Positions 14,301 through 26,000 of a DNA stretch of 64,000 bases are shown in pieces. The notes beneath the pieces are model-generated. The model had not been told where the DNA came from. It saw only the letters and a list, made by a program, of their open reading frames with translations, and ran no database searches. Positions within the stretch are counted from its first letter, which is position 1; every line of letters begins with the position of its first letter. The translations under genes were made by a program, and so were the position numbers. Source of the DNA: Bugula neritina (taxonomy: Eukaryota > Bryozoa > Gymnolaemata > Cheilostomatida > Bugulidae); NCBI GenBank assembly GCA_964035545.1, contig OZ037765.1:29066004-29130003 (forward strand). Direction: 5' to 3'.

Positions 14301-14802
14301 CTCATCAAGGGGGGCTGGAGTAGTGGTGTAACACTGTCCCTTGTCACCACAGGGGTCAGCAGGACTACTCGTAATACTGTTGGGGAATTTTAGACGCTCA
14401 ACGTCACAGCTATTGTAAAAGCATATATTTGTGTAAAGATTAGTAAATGATAGCAGTTCAAAAAAACATTTTGTTTAGTGCGAATAAATATAAAAATATA
14501 ACTATGCGAATAAATAAAAAAACATAACTATGCGGATAAATAAAATAATATAACTATGCGGATAAATAAAAAAAGATAAATACTCACTCGCAGACTGGGC
14601 AGGAAGTGAGAGAGGGGGAGTCAGGTGGCAGCATCTTCTCGATACACGTATGACAGAACTTATGCTTACACGGTAGGCACAGTCTAGCATCAATCTTCGT
14701 ACAGTTACAGTTTGCACACTTCTCTTGCGAGCCACATTTTGGGGGCTTTATCTTCTTACAGCAGTTATTGTGGTGCGTCTCCTTAACATTGCAATCGGCC
14801 AT
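8360..14802 (-). CDS. TRIM-type RING / double B-box / coiled-coil protein with C-terminal MATH domain
   Basis: Eight exons on the minus strand join in frame: 14802-14588, 14409-14202, 13527-13341, 12652-12456, 12014-11741, 9515-9243, 9129-8928 and 8600-8360, giving 598 residues. Residues 29-71 form a RING finger (CANC, CLPCKHKFC, HTC, CPVC). Exon 2 encodes a B-box-like zinc module ending VFCLDCDVSMCEKH, and exon 3 a second one (CKIH, CKKC, CQVC). Exons 4-5 are a charged helix fit for a coiled coil. A cysteine-rich linker (362-451) leads to a MATH/TRAF-like domain (about 455-590) that aligns block by block with the USP7 family: LLWNIML, GFFIQC, YWSCDAEIDCKLIN, LCDVLDPTNGFI. RING-TRIM proteins are ubiquitin ligases and MATH domains bind peptides. 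TRIM37 has a related order but one B-box, so orthology is not claimed. Whether the MATH exons belong to this gene rests on matching splice phase (1) and strand. Confidence 0.82.
9243..9515 (-). other. Cysteine-rich linker exon of the TRIM-MATH gene
   Basis: A 273-nt exon, phase 1 at both ends, with acceptor TTTTAG and donor CCAG/GTTCTC on the minus strand. It encodes about 91 residues with nine cysteines and no family I recognise. It joins the coiled coil to the MATH domain. Because it is symmetric, dropping it alone would not restore the frame into the MATH exons any differently; it could in principle be a cassette. Confidence 0.7.
9956..10022. repeat. Two-copy 30-bp direct repeat
   Basis: Two near-identical copies of a unit containing GCACTCTCTGGTT and CATGCTGCAT lie side by side, in the intron between the alternative last exon and the cysteine-rich linker exon. 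No function is evident. Confidence 0.8.
10267..11072 (-). CDS. Alternative 3' terminal exon of the TRIM gene (disordered acidic tail)
   Basis: An 806-nt exon with a good acceptor (TGTCTTTCAG) is open for 267 codons to TAG at 10267-10269. It starts in phase 1, exactly the phase left by the coiled-coil exon (donor at 11741/11740) and exactly the phase of the competing exon at 9515. Used as a last exon it gives a 628-residue protein with RING, B-boxes and coiled coil but no MATH domain. The tail is rich in Glu, Ser, Thr and Lys with short self-similar pieces (VEQLKSVEQLKPV), and looks disordered. I recognise no domain. No convincing poly(A) hexamer lies just downstream, and no donor in phase 1 was found, so it is read as a terminal exon rather than an internal one. 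Confidence 0.55.
11085..11300. repeat. AT-rich tandem array (ACTTATATAAGTTATATA-type)
   Basis: Self-complementary units built from TTATATAAGT and ACTTATATA follow each other for about 200 bases, directly upstream (in gene sense) of the alternative terminal exon. The palindromic units could form hairpins or cruciforms. It is probably a simple-sequence expansion. Confidence 0.8.
12250..12360. repeat. Dispersed repeat, copy A (TRIM intron)
   Basis: Shares an ordered series of blocks with 13594-13720: GTAAACTTACTTCA, a GGGAAATCCCATG block, TTTGG, and AGGACGTRGAAA. Both copies are in the same orientation in different introns of the same gene. The core GGGAAATCCC is self-complementary. Confidence 0.65.
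13594..13720. repeat. Dispersed repeat, copy B (TRIM intron)
   Basis: Second copy of the repeat at 12250-12360, with the same block order. It holds GGGAAATCCCATGGTTTGGG, nearly palindromic at its centre. No terminal repeats or target duplication were recognised, so the element class is unknown. Confidence 0.65.
14485..14580. repeat. 25-bp minisatellite next to the RING-exon donor
   Basis: Three to four units of about 25 bases containing AACTATGCGGATAAATAAAA. The array ends within about ten bases of the splice donor of the RING exon (GTGAGT on the minus strand at 14587-14582). Unlike the RAF and SORBS arrays, the unit does not contain the donor itself. Confidence 0.85.
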
Positions 14803-17053
14803 ATCTGTGATAATTTGTCATAATTATCATAAACAAACATGAATATGAACATAAATAATAACAAAATGTAGCAGATAATAATTTCCGTCAACTGAGTCAA
14901 AAACTATTGATTTCTATAAATTTTACAATATTTTGATTAAAATCTGACCTCCAACTTATTGACTCAATTATATAAGTTGTGGTACAGAAATGGTTACTTG
15001 AAAACTATAAAAGATAACCACTAACAATAGTTTTTTACAAGGTGTAAGCTGTAAAATACTATGAAGTGCCAAAATTTCTTTTGAGGTTAGTGTGAAATAA
15101 TATTTAGAAAAAGAAAAAAATATTGTAGCTGTTTTTTCTGATGAAGATATTGGCACTTGGTCATGTAAACCCATACATAGCTAGATTGTAAGCGTAGCAA
15201 ACGAGAGATCACTGGGAAAAGGTGCTTATAGATAGGTGTTTCTTCACTTACCCTCTCTTGTAGAAATTATTTTTATTTGAGCAAACAGAGCGAATGCTCT
15301 AAATGTGGTCTAAGTTAGTTTTAATATTTCTGTCAATTGAAGGAGCTAGTAGATTGCATGGCATCACGCTATTGAAGTAAATTTTTCAAATTACTTTCAA
15401 CATGATTGTGATGTCAATAATTTTCGTGCTTAAAATTTGAAAATTATGCTGCTAAAAATTTACCTTATTTGTTTTTAAAAGTTTAACAATTTTTTTTAAC
15501 TATTTTTGTTGCCTATGAGATGTATAAGTTAAAGGTTTATGTTTTTGTATTGTGACTTGCAATTTGTGGTTAACGCAGAGATAGCATCATTGAAGTTGTC
15601 TTTCAATAAATGTGTTCTTTTATTCCAAACCATAAATTATTCATCTTGATAAATAACATACATACCATTGGGCTGATAATTTTTAAATTGAAAAATAATT
15701 TGTGTTGATTGATTTTTGCTAGTTTAATATTAGTTACAGTTATGCATGGGCACGCATTATGTTATGCTATTCTGTCTATAGTATATTATGTTTATAACCA
15801 CATGAACGCAATTTGCGTACTATCATTAGATATAACATAACAGTACATGCAATGTATGATATTGTATTATTTAAAAATTGATTGAAAATACATGATTATA
15901 ATGTTTGTCTGCATTGTAAGTTGCTATGTATCTATTCGCTATATTGGTTTCATTTTCACTAATGACTAACAATATCTAAGGCCCAGTAGAATCTATAGCT
16001 TTAAAATGGTATTTCTACCCAAATGAATTATCATTAGCTACATTTTTCTACTCAGGATAGGAAGTTAGGTTATGAATGCACCGACAGTAAACATGCATAT
16101 CAGGATTGCCATAATTATTTTAAGAACAAAAATTTTTTTTCAAAGTTTCAGAGTTTCTCTTCTTATTTTTATGTCTCACTGTTGTTTTGATTGTAAAGGC
16201 AAACATTATTTTAGACCTTTATTCTTACAGTAGTGATGCATATAATATAGGTGCTATTCTATGCAACAAAATTTAGAAGTTAAAATAAAATTAAATGTTT
16301 TATATTATAATATTTTCAATTAGCTCATGCTAATTCATATTAGCCAATGTTTAGGCGCCTACAACACTAATATACTTTCAATATAAGAGTACAAAATATT
16401 TATGGTCGTGATTAAACATTATAAATAACTCTATTTTCTAAAATCTTCTCAACAAATATATCATGATGTTTTGTAAAATTATTAATATTGCATGCCCATA
16501 TACTCATTAAACAAATCTGTTCAGCATTCTATTTGTATATAATTATGCAAAAAAATTGTTTTATATTTCACTGCCACTCTTAGAATTATTTCTCAATTTA
16601 ATTTAGATCAAACTTTATGTTAATAATTGATATTTTTTAAATTCTTTCTTTGCACTGGATATAGGATATACCGTGCATGCTTGAAAAACTTTTATTGATT
16701 CATATTTTATTTTATTCTGATGTAGATAGAATAAAATTATAAAGTTATTGCTTTCAAATATATGTGAAAATGTATTTATTATATAGATACATGAAAAAAT
16801 TATGTGTAATATAGCTTATAATAATTACCTTTGCAAAAAGATATTTTTCCAACTTGCTGTAGAAAGAGTTGTCTACCAAAGTTTCAACCACGTGACCTAC
16901 AATGATATCTTCTGTAGGCACATAGTATTGTAAGGGAAGTAAAGTTTTGCATAGCAGCTGTACATTTATAGCATAAAGTTTCCTATGATGCCAACTTCCA
17001 CCACCTTCTCCCTTGAAACACCTTCTCCAGCACACCATACACAGTATTTAGCA
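14803..17053. other. Region between the divergent TRIM and RAF genes
   Basis: About 2.25 kb between two start codons on opposite strands. It should hold both promoters and 5' untranslated exons. Sequence is AT-rich with no clear core promoter motif. The one coding-like segment is the minus-strand piece at 16829-17038, listed separately. Confidence 0.6.
16829..17038 (-). CDS. Possible first coding exon of an unidentified minus-strand gene
   Basis: An ATG at 17038-17036 opens a frame of exactly 70 codons that runs into a strong donor (GCAAAG/GTAATT) in phase 0. The product includes KLYAINVQLLCKTLLP and YVPTEDIIVGHVVETL, which reads like real protein and is only faintly reminiscent of S1-type exosome subunits. 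No following exon could be placed between 14803 and 16828. Its ATG is 15 bases from the RAF start on the other strand, so it may instead be chance sequence in the RAF 5' region. Confidence 0.3.
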
Positions 17054-20000
17054 ATGGATAGCCTAGTCGATGAAGAAACTTCTAATACCGACAATGTAAG
17101 CAGCTATTTTGGAACACTTTTACTTTAGTTATTTAGGTGAAGTAGTAGAACTAGACGTAGTTATTCAAATTCAATTTTTATTAAATTAATAAAATTAAAT
17201 ATAGTTCAAACTTCAAAGTGAACGTTGGATTGGAAATCTATTTTAAATTAAAATTCAAATTAATCCCGGAAAATGAAATGTCAAATTTGATGTTAATTAA
17301 AATGAGATGTTCGTGCCGTAGTTATATACTTGAAGTTAAATCAAAATGTAACACTAAATCTAACTAATTCTAAGAGTAAGGTCAAGGGTAATATTTACAA
17401 CTGGATCCATTATTTGATTCAATATGAATATGTAGTAGTATAGTCAATGCTATAGTAATACTAAGAGTAGTAGTTACTTATGAATTATGATAACTATATA
17501 AAAAAAACTGTACAGTACAAAGGTTGCGTTAAGTCAAGTCTAACTCCCAAGACCTAAAGTAAAACTTAAAAGTTGAAGGCGAAACTAAGTTTAAAACAAA
17601 TGTGTAAAACTTTCAAGTCTGAGTGTGTGTAAAAATAAATTTAAATATGTAAACAAATTTACATATTTGAAATGTGTACATTTTTAACTCGTTTATTTTT
17701 ATTTGGCTCATTATTAATAATAATTTCAGCGAGTACTATGAAATCGAAATTATATTAATACTCAATAACTCATACTGTCAGATTTACTTAAACTAAAGTT
17801 TTAACATATAACAATTAATGATTTAACATGTAAAAGTATTACATTCACTCACAATGACATTGTCATTGGGAGTGGTTGCCATTGTGATTGTAATGGCTCT
17901 TGCTATCATATTGAGTTTCAATATCAACTTATTAATATTAGTTATAACTATGGGACTATGGCATACAATATTATGAAATTTAATGCTGAGTAAGAACCTT
18001 ATTAACAGTTAGTCTACATATATTGCTAGAGAGAACTCCTAAAATAATTTAGTAGCATATATCACACGACTAGGTGTCATTTCCTTATTAATCTCATACA
18101 TTTTTCCATTTTAAAATCGGCTGTGATTTTTATGCAAAATTATAATAAGGTTATGCATATAATTATAAAGAGTTACTAAAACATTGATATCGCTATCAAT
18201 ATGAATATGGTAAATACTATAAGACAACAAATTTTACTAACATTGAGCTTTTAGCTGGTATGGCACCAAAAAACCTGGAAATTGTGCTTAGCCAGAATAA
18301 AAAAGCAAAACCGATGCATGCATGCTTGTTACAAATATTTCAGTTGGAAACAGTATGTTTTTACATAAAATTTAAAGTGAAGGGTATACATTCTTTCTAA
18401 AGAAAATTATAATTAGTGCTTTTAATAAACATTTTATTGGGGGGGGGGAACTGCATATACTTTTCATATGCACTGTGAATTAATGGCTTATAATTAATAC
18501 CAAATAGGCATGTTCTTTTAAGCATAGATTTGAACTTAATAATAACTATTCTACTGCAAAGTGTTCACAAACATTAATAATATAATAATATATATTTAGC
18601 ACATATTAATATCATTATATGCAAATTTTGTAGCTTTTTAGCTCTACTAAAAATTGAAATGTTCAAATATAAGAAGATAATTATTGGAAAAGATAAAATT
18701 TCATTAACTTTAGTTACTATTGCATATATAGAGATGCTGGTCAACTAACTCACACTAGTCTATTTCTCAGCCAATGATAACATACAATTATGCTATAATT
18801 ATGCATATTTCTGTTCTATCTAGGCTTGACAATATTATGCAGGTCGAATTATTATTTTCTATTACTCAGCAAAACTGATATCCAGGTTTTCTTACGTTTT
18901 CTAGCAATTATTTTTCAATTGATCTAAATATTCAGCATTTTGCCAACAAATATTTTTCCCCCAGTAGTCATGTTCAATCAGTGTTGTTACTTTAATGCTG
19001 ACTTTTTGATCAACAAGCTACCTGATCTTCAGCCAAATATAGTCCTTGTTCTAATTTAGCTAATTTGCTGCCATAAGTTACAGCAAATTTGACAAGTATC
19101 TACATTGCTAATCTCTATTTAGATTAAGTGCATGAATATTTCAGTAATACCTCTGCATTGGGTACCTTATAAAGGCATATAGTTTGTTTTTATGCAGTCC
19201 ACAATGTTTCAATACAAAAATGGTATTTTCCTATTACTAGTTCCGACTGGTTGCTGTAATACTTGACACTGACTTGTGTGGTTTTTGCCATCTAGGTTAT
19301 TTGACTTTAACCTCTGAACATGTTGAGATTGATTGTTCAACCTTTTGCAGAAATCTCAGACATTTGATACAATTTACATGCACCTTGTACTCCCATACAC
19401 AAATGTAAACTTTGTACACGTGTTCTATGACACTGTTTTGTGGTTGTATTTTATTTTCTATTGTAGATGTGCTACTTTCTCAACTTTACCAATGCAACAG
19501 AACTTTTAACCAAACATAGTATTGTTAAACTTTGTATTTTTTCCTTTGAATGTCTGTACAGAGTATTCTCTCATTTTAGATTCGATCTATTCAGAGGGTC
19601 ATACAAATAAAGCAGAATGAATTAGACTTACTAAACGATAAGTTCGGGAGTATTCGAGCACCACCCTCAATATATATACAGGTGACGCAACATACCTTGT
19701 AGGAGATTCATGCTTTAGGATTTTTGCAGTTTAGGGAAATACTTTTACTTGATAAAAATGTAGAAGCGTCATTATTTGATGGTTATTTACTCTGAGTTTA
19801 TGTGCCAGTGGCTGCAAGCAAAGGTTACACTCTGAAAAGAATTCATGTAATTACATAAGAATTGTAAATATGCAATGCAATGGTGAATAAACATATGATG
19901 CAATAATCATGATGTAAAACTCTTTACTCAAGTATCTTGTTGGACGCTTGCTTTCTGGTAAATAAATTTCATGCCAGCACACTTTGCTGTGTAAACTTTC

Positions 20001-23000
20001 CTAGTCTAGGCTGCAGGTTTTACACATAGTACATAAACAATGATATACTGAAGGTAGTGCTTGTTCTGCAGCATTTTGCAATACTGCATTTGGAAACCAT
20101 TTTCCTCACGTCTATGCAGTAATAGAGAAATTGGGAAAAGCTTGGGTTTCAAGTGATTAATGTAGCATGCAAAGTAATGTTTCAAGCCACCCCGAACCAA
20201 AGGCAATTAAATATCGGGCTATTAAAATTGCTCAGTTACTGCACCACACAGTTGGAAATGCTTGGGGAAATTTCATGCTCAGTGTTGACGTTTCTTTGCC
20301 ATCTGTCCTGTATTGTGTGGAGTATTACTTGGCCTTCAATGCTATTGTATCATGCTAATACAACATTGTGTCATGTTGTATTAGCATGGGGACGAGGAAG
20401 CTTTAGTAATTTTGTAAGATAACCAGCTAGTTGCGCTCTCAACTACTTGCAGCTCTAAACTACTTGCAAGCTGTCTTGTTGTAGAACAATTGATTAGTAT
20501 GCTGCCCTGGGAGTATTATTCGACCCTGCTTACTGCTACTATTACTTACCAGTACTTTACAATGCTAGTTTACACCAAACACTTCTGCATATTAATCAGC
20601 GCTTGCCATGAGGTGTCTCTAAAGAGTTGTGCTGCTCCACTCACTATTCAATTATACTAACTGCTGCTGTTTGAATGATGTTCATGTGCATCTTTTATAG
20701 GCTATTCATATCTATTATTGTCACTATGAGACATTCAATGTGTATTATATATTGTTTTACAGGATTTTAATAGTCTGAATGACCAACTGAGCAAATTACA
20801 GAGACAGTTGCACATTCTACAAGACGCTGATGAAGATCAGTATAATAACAGCAACGCAGTAGATACAACCAACACCCTTACTCGATTCCAGTACAGCAAC
20901 AATGGTTGGTTGTTTGTAGTTGTTCGGCCTTGTTCAGAAGAGCTCCTTTTATAGTCTATATTGTAGCTTCAACTTTTATATGGCAAATTCTATTGCTTTG
21001 TAATTGCTATAATAGTAAGCAGAATGGTGTGTTGAAGAACGGCGTTGTAGTTGAGTGATGTGTGCCTCAGTATCAGATGCTGTGTTGTAGCTGGCGGGGG
21101 TGGCTATAGTGCGGACCCCAAGGGAGCACACAGCGACCCCTCATCTCCCTCATACGTTGGTGGCGGCAGCAGTTCACAGAGTGACGAAGAGAGGCAGCAA
21201 TCTGGTAGCTCGGCAGCTCTTTGGACTATCACAGCTTTTCTACCACACGCTCAACGAACTGCAGTAAGGGATTCTACATTGTATCAAGTCCAATGTGCTG
21301 TATTTATAGTTATGAGGAAACATTGCTACAGAGAAGTTTAAAAATATCTGCTAATTAAATCAATTAGTAGTTATAAATAAGTTGAGGAGGAAACCTGGTT
21401 GGGATGAGTTGGCAAAAGTTTCCGTTTTTTAAATCAAAAATTATGTTTTATTTATATTCTACATTGTCTAATCACTGTTTGATATTACACTAACCAATCC
21501 ATTTTGGATGCCTTTGGTACCTTGAAGTTAATTCTGCTCTTGTGATTTTAGTGTGTCATGTTGTTATTTGATTTAATATATCAGGAATATGCTTTATTCC
21601 TGTGAGCTAGGAGTTAGTAGGTTTCTTTTGTGAGTTCTTACTTGTGGCTGCTGGGTCAATCTGGGTGGTAAACACATAAAAGACATCTCGTGGTAGTTCC
21701 TAACTATAGAATCAAATTGAGCCTTAAAAATCTTGACTAGCCAGTTAGTCATTGAAATGCCCAGCACAGCAATTCTATTATACATGAAGTCATTGCACTA
21801 TAATTTTCTTTGTCACTAGGCTACCTGGTAGTGAAATAGAATCTTCTCTCATTAGGGACTTGGTTTAACTCATAAGTAGATGGTGCCGGTTAATTATGAG
21901 TCATAGACTTAGAGTGTGAGTCATAGACTTGGAGTGTGAGTCATATACTTTGGGTGTGAGTCATAGACTTTGGGTGTGAGTCATAAACTTTTGAGTGTGA
22001 GTCATAGACTTAGAGTATGAATCATAGACTGAGCGTGTGTGTCATATAATCAAGATCTAAGTTATATAAGCAAAGGTATTTCAAGTCCTAATGTGGTAGA
22101 CTCCAGTGTATTCAATGTTTCACATATGCTACTAGACTCTATACTCTATAGCATATAATGATGCATACTAGTTGCTACTACCTATAAGAACTTTGCCATT
22201 ACAGTTTAAAGCAGTACCTGGAATTACCATCCGACAGGCGTTAGAAAAAAAGTTAAAGCTGAGAGATTTGACAGCAGATGAGTGCCGTGTGATAGGCACC
22301 CACGATAAGTAAGTCATTGTACAAAATCTGATCTACTCTTTAGTGAATGCAAAAGGGATACGTTTGCTGCAGCTTATGACAGATATGTTTGCATTTAGAA
22401 CGTGTCGTCTATCAATTCAAATTGAAAATTGTTGAATTAAGTTGATAAACTGATGCTTTCTTGCATTTATTATTTATGGAAGATGAAAGAAATGAAATTT
22501 ATTAGAATTATAAATTTTTGTGGTTTTTTTCATCTGTTAGCCACACTTTGTCATATCTTCTCACTCTCTGCTGTCACTGAAGTATGTAAAGAAACTTTCT
22601 TTGCTTGGTCTTTTATTTACTTAGCAGGTATATCCTACCTTATCAGTTTGTTAGTAATGTTCTTGATAAACCATAGCTCTCACCTCTCACAAATCCCACC
22701 TCTCTCTTAACTCTCACCTGCTCTACCATTCTCTCACCTTCTCTCTAACTCTCACCTCTCTTACTTTCTCTCCCAGCTTTCAGCTCTCATGTTCTTGCTG
22801 TACCTTCACATATTCATTAAAAAGACCATAACACTGTTTACGAGATTGTTGGAAGAAATTCATTTATCAAAATTATGTTTTGACGTAAACCATAGTGGAA
22901 ATAATATTTGATAAGAATATAAAGGTTTTCTCCCAGTTAGCTCTAAATTAACGACATTGTATTGAGGATGTGCTAAAATGAACAGCTCTGTTTTCTGCAT

Positions 23001-26000
23001 TACCATTTAAAGTAGAACCTGTTTGTTTCAGAGCGCATCTGGATTGGGATGCGGACATCTCCACTTTGGTTGGATACGAGAAGATTACTGTAGTCGAGTG
23101 TAAACCATCCATCAGTCCTTTCTCGCACTTCAGTCAACCTCACGATTGGGTATAACTATCTAGAGTTATGATATATTATGTTGTTTAATGTGATGTAATA
23201 TTGTACTGTGACCTGTATTTGTTACCTGGAAGGTGGGGGCGGGCAGAGGAGGCGGAGACAAAGTTTGCACACAAGATTAATGAAGTTGCAAAATTGCTAT
23301 TATCATTCGATTTTTATGAATCATAAATTTCAGTGCCGCTGTACTTAGAGATTTTAGGTTAAAGTCATTGGCCCAAGGGTGCTGAATGCATTTTGTAATG
23401 ATGGCATGAGTTTTGTGGGGAGTTAAAATTATATTACGTTCTTGAACAAAAACCATGTTCATAATAATACTAAATTCTTCAATTCTAGCTCTGATTTAAA
23501 ACAGATATAACAGTTAATGTACTGCCAATGTTACACACTAACAGTACCATAGACTATCACAGCAATATGGAGGTAGGCACTGGCAGTTGTGAACCAAACT
23601 GTATAAAGTGTAATGGCAACAGTTAGTTAATTAATCATGAAGGTGTAGACAAGAATTTTATGAATGACACTTCGTCGAGTGACAACAGCTGTACTTGTAA
23701 GACAAGCAGCTTACTGCGGGCTGATAGAACCGCTATTGCTATGTACTATGGTTCCTCTACATAGGTTACTGGGTGATCTAGTGTTGTCTTTACTGCTTTG
23801 GTAAAGTTGTAGTTTCACAAGTATTCTTATTTCTCGTTACGTAATAGGGGAAGTAGAATATTGTATAACATGTCATTTTTTAACAATTTAGTCAAATTTT
23901 AAAATAAAATTCAAAAAGGCTTTTTGACGGAAATAACGAAGCAGTAGTGTCTAGTAGTGAAATAGTAGCAAAGCTGTGGCGGTGTAGTAATGTTCCTTGT
24001 ATGCGTAGTGTATGCCGCCGGGTTTTGCAGACAAAGATTATTTGGGATCTATCGTACTGTGACGTCTGCAATAAACTCATCGTCCACGGGTCCAAGTGTA
24101 GAGGCTGTAATAAGAAGTGTCACAGAGGGTGCATACAGAAACTAACCACCTTCTGCGAGAAAGTGCCCTTTCCTGAGAGGGAAAAAATGAAAAAGTGAGT
24201 CATTGTATGTTGATGAGGTTGCCATAGAAACCATAGAAAAAGTTGTCAACCTTAAAATTGAAGTTTGCCGATATTAGTACATGTTAATGGCATTCAACAT
24301 CACTATTGGCCGGTGTTATGATATTTTTTATAACATTTTCATCAGCTAGTTAGTCTGAACACCTTTTAATATGAATTTGAAAAGAAAGTGTTTGCTTAAT
24401 ACTGCTTTGTCAAATAAGCAGAACGTACACTAGATGTAGTACGTGGAATTGTCAGTCTAGTTTTATTAAGATAGACGTGGTATTTCAATGTTTTACTAAT
24501 GAAAGTTAAACCACAGCTGTGTGGTGTTTTATTTTGACGGAGAAATAGATTGGTGATGACGAGCTGTAATGTAAACATGTTGACGAGACTTCGCAGTACC
24601 TCCATATAGTTGAACTGATTCAGCTCCTGCTTAGTCACTAACATAGTCCAACTATAACTGGTACCTGCAATAAGTTGTCACAAATATTCTAAACTAAATC
24701 AAGTGCCATTATTATTATTAAAACTACATTTCGTCAAGTGTGATGCACTTGCCACATAGAAGTCAAGTTAGGCCATGTTGGAAAACTAATATAAGAAGCC
24801 AAGAAACAATTGTCTATTGCATTGCAGTGGTTTGCTATTGAATTCAGTATATAAATGTTAAACTTAACATTCAAGTGTAATATTTGGCTGCCATTAGGAT
24901 GTTGGCTGGGAATATGGCCCCTGGAGCATCCAAGAGTTTACCTCGAAACTTTGGGACTAACGGCAACCGTACCACCTCCGTGCCAAATGTCTTTGATATT
25001 TTGCAAGCCAGCAACAATGCAGACTCGCAGCAAAAAATCAGAGAGGTTTGTTAACTTATACTCTTTACTGTGTCACATGAATGCTTGTGTACTGCTTGCT
25101 TAAGCTGTATGTCTTAAACTGTATATGTTATATATACTGCCTAGTCATATATACTGTATGTGTTATATATACTGTATAATATTATATACTGTATGTGTTA
25201 TTTATACTGTATAGTCTTATATACTGTATAGTCTTATATAATGTATAGTATTATATACTGCATTTGGTATATATACTGTATAGTCTTATATACTGTATAG
25301 TCTTATATACTGTATAGTCTTATATACTGTATAGTCTTATATACTCTGTACATGTTATATATACTGTATAGTCTTATATACTGTATAGTCTTATATACTG
25401 TATAGTGATATATACTCTGTACCTGTTATATATACTGCATAGTCATATATACTCTGCCAGTCTTGAGGGTTGAGAATGAAATGCTCTAGAAGAGCTATTT
25501 GTTAAAAATCTTATTTATTTTTGTTACCACTTTCTCACCTAAAAGGACAATATGTTGCTATAGTTTTGTGTCCCACTGCAATGACATAGCTATCAATAAT
25601 GACCTGCATCTACCTCATTCTTCCCCACGGAATACTGCTGGTAGACTGAACGTGTGACCTCTCTACATCACAGTATTATTATTATAACTTTATAATCTAG
25701 CTATTGCAGCATTGTGCTATTGTGACATGGTGTTGTGGTATATTACAATATATCATAATCTATTACATTGTATTACAGTGTATTATGTTACAGTTTGATA
25801 CAATAAATTTCAGTGTAGTATTGCAGTATCTTATAGTATATTACATTATATTACAGTATATTACAATATATCACATTGTATTACAGTATAGTAGAACAGG
25901 GTATCGCAGAATCTTATAGTATATTACAATATATTACAGTATATTACAATATATTACATTGTATTACAGTACAGTATATTAGTGAATATTACTATGTGAT

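Noticed and set aside
14968-15174. Second exon for the possible minus-strand gene at 16829-17038
   Set aside because: Phe/Ser-rich AT-driven frame without a fitting acceptor and donor pair.
22453-22710. 85-codon hydrophobic frame resembling a membrane protein
   Set aside because: Inside a RAF intron, AT-rich, no splice support and no recognisable family.
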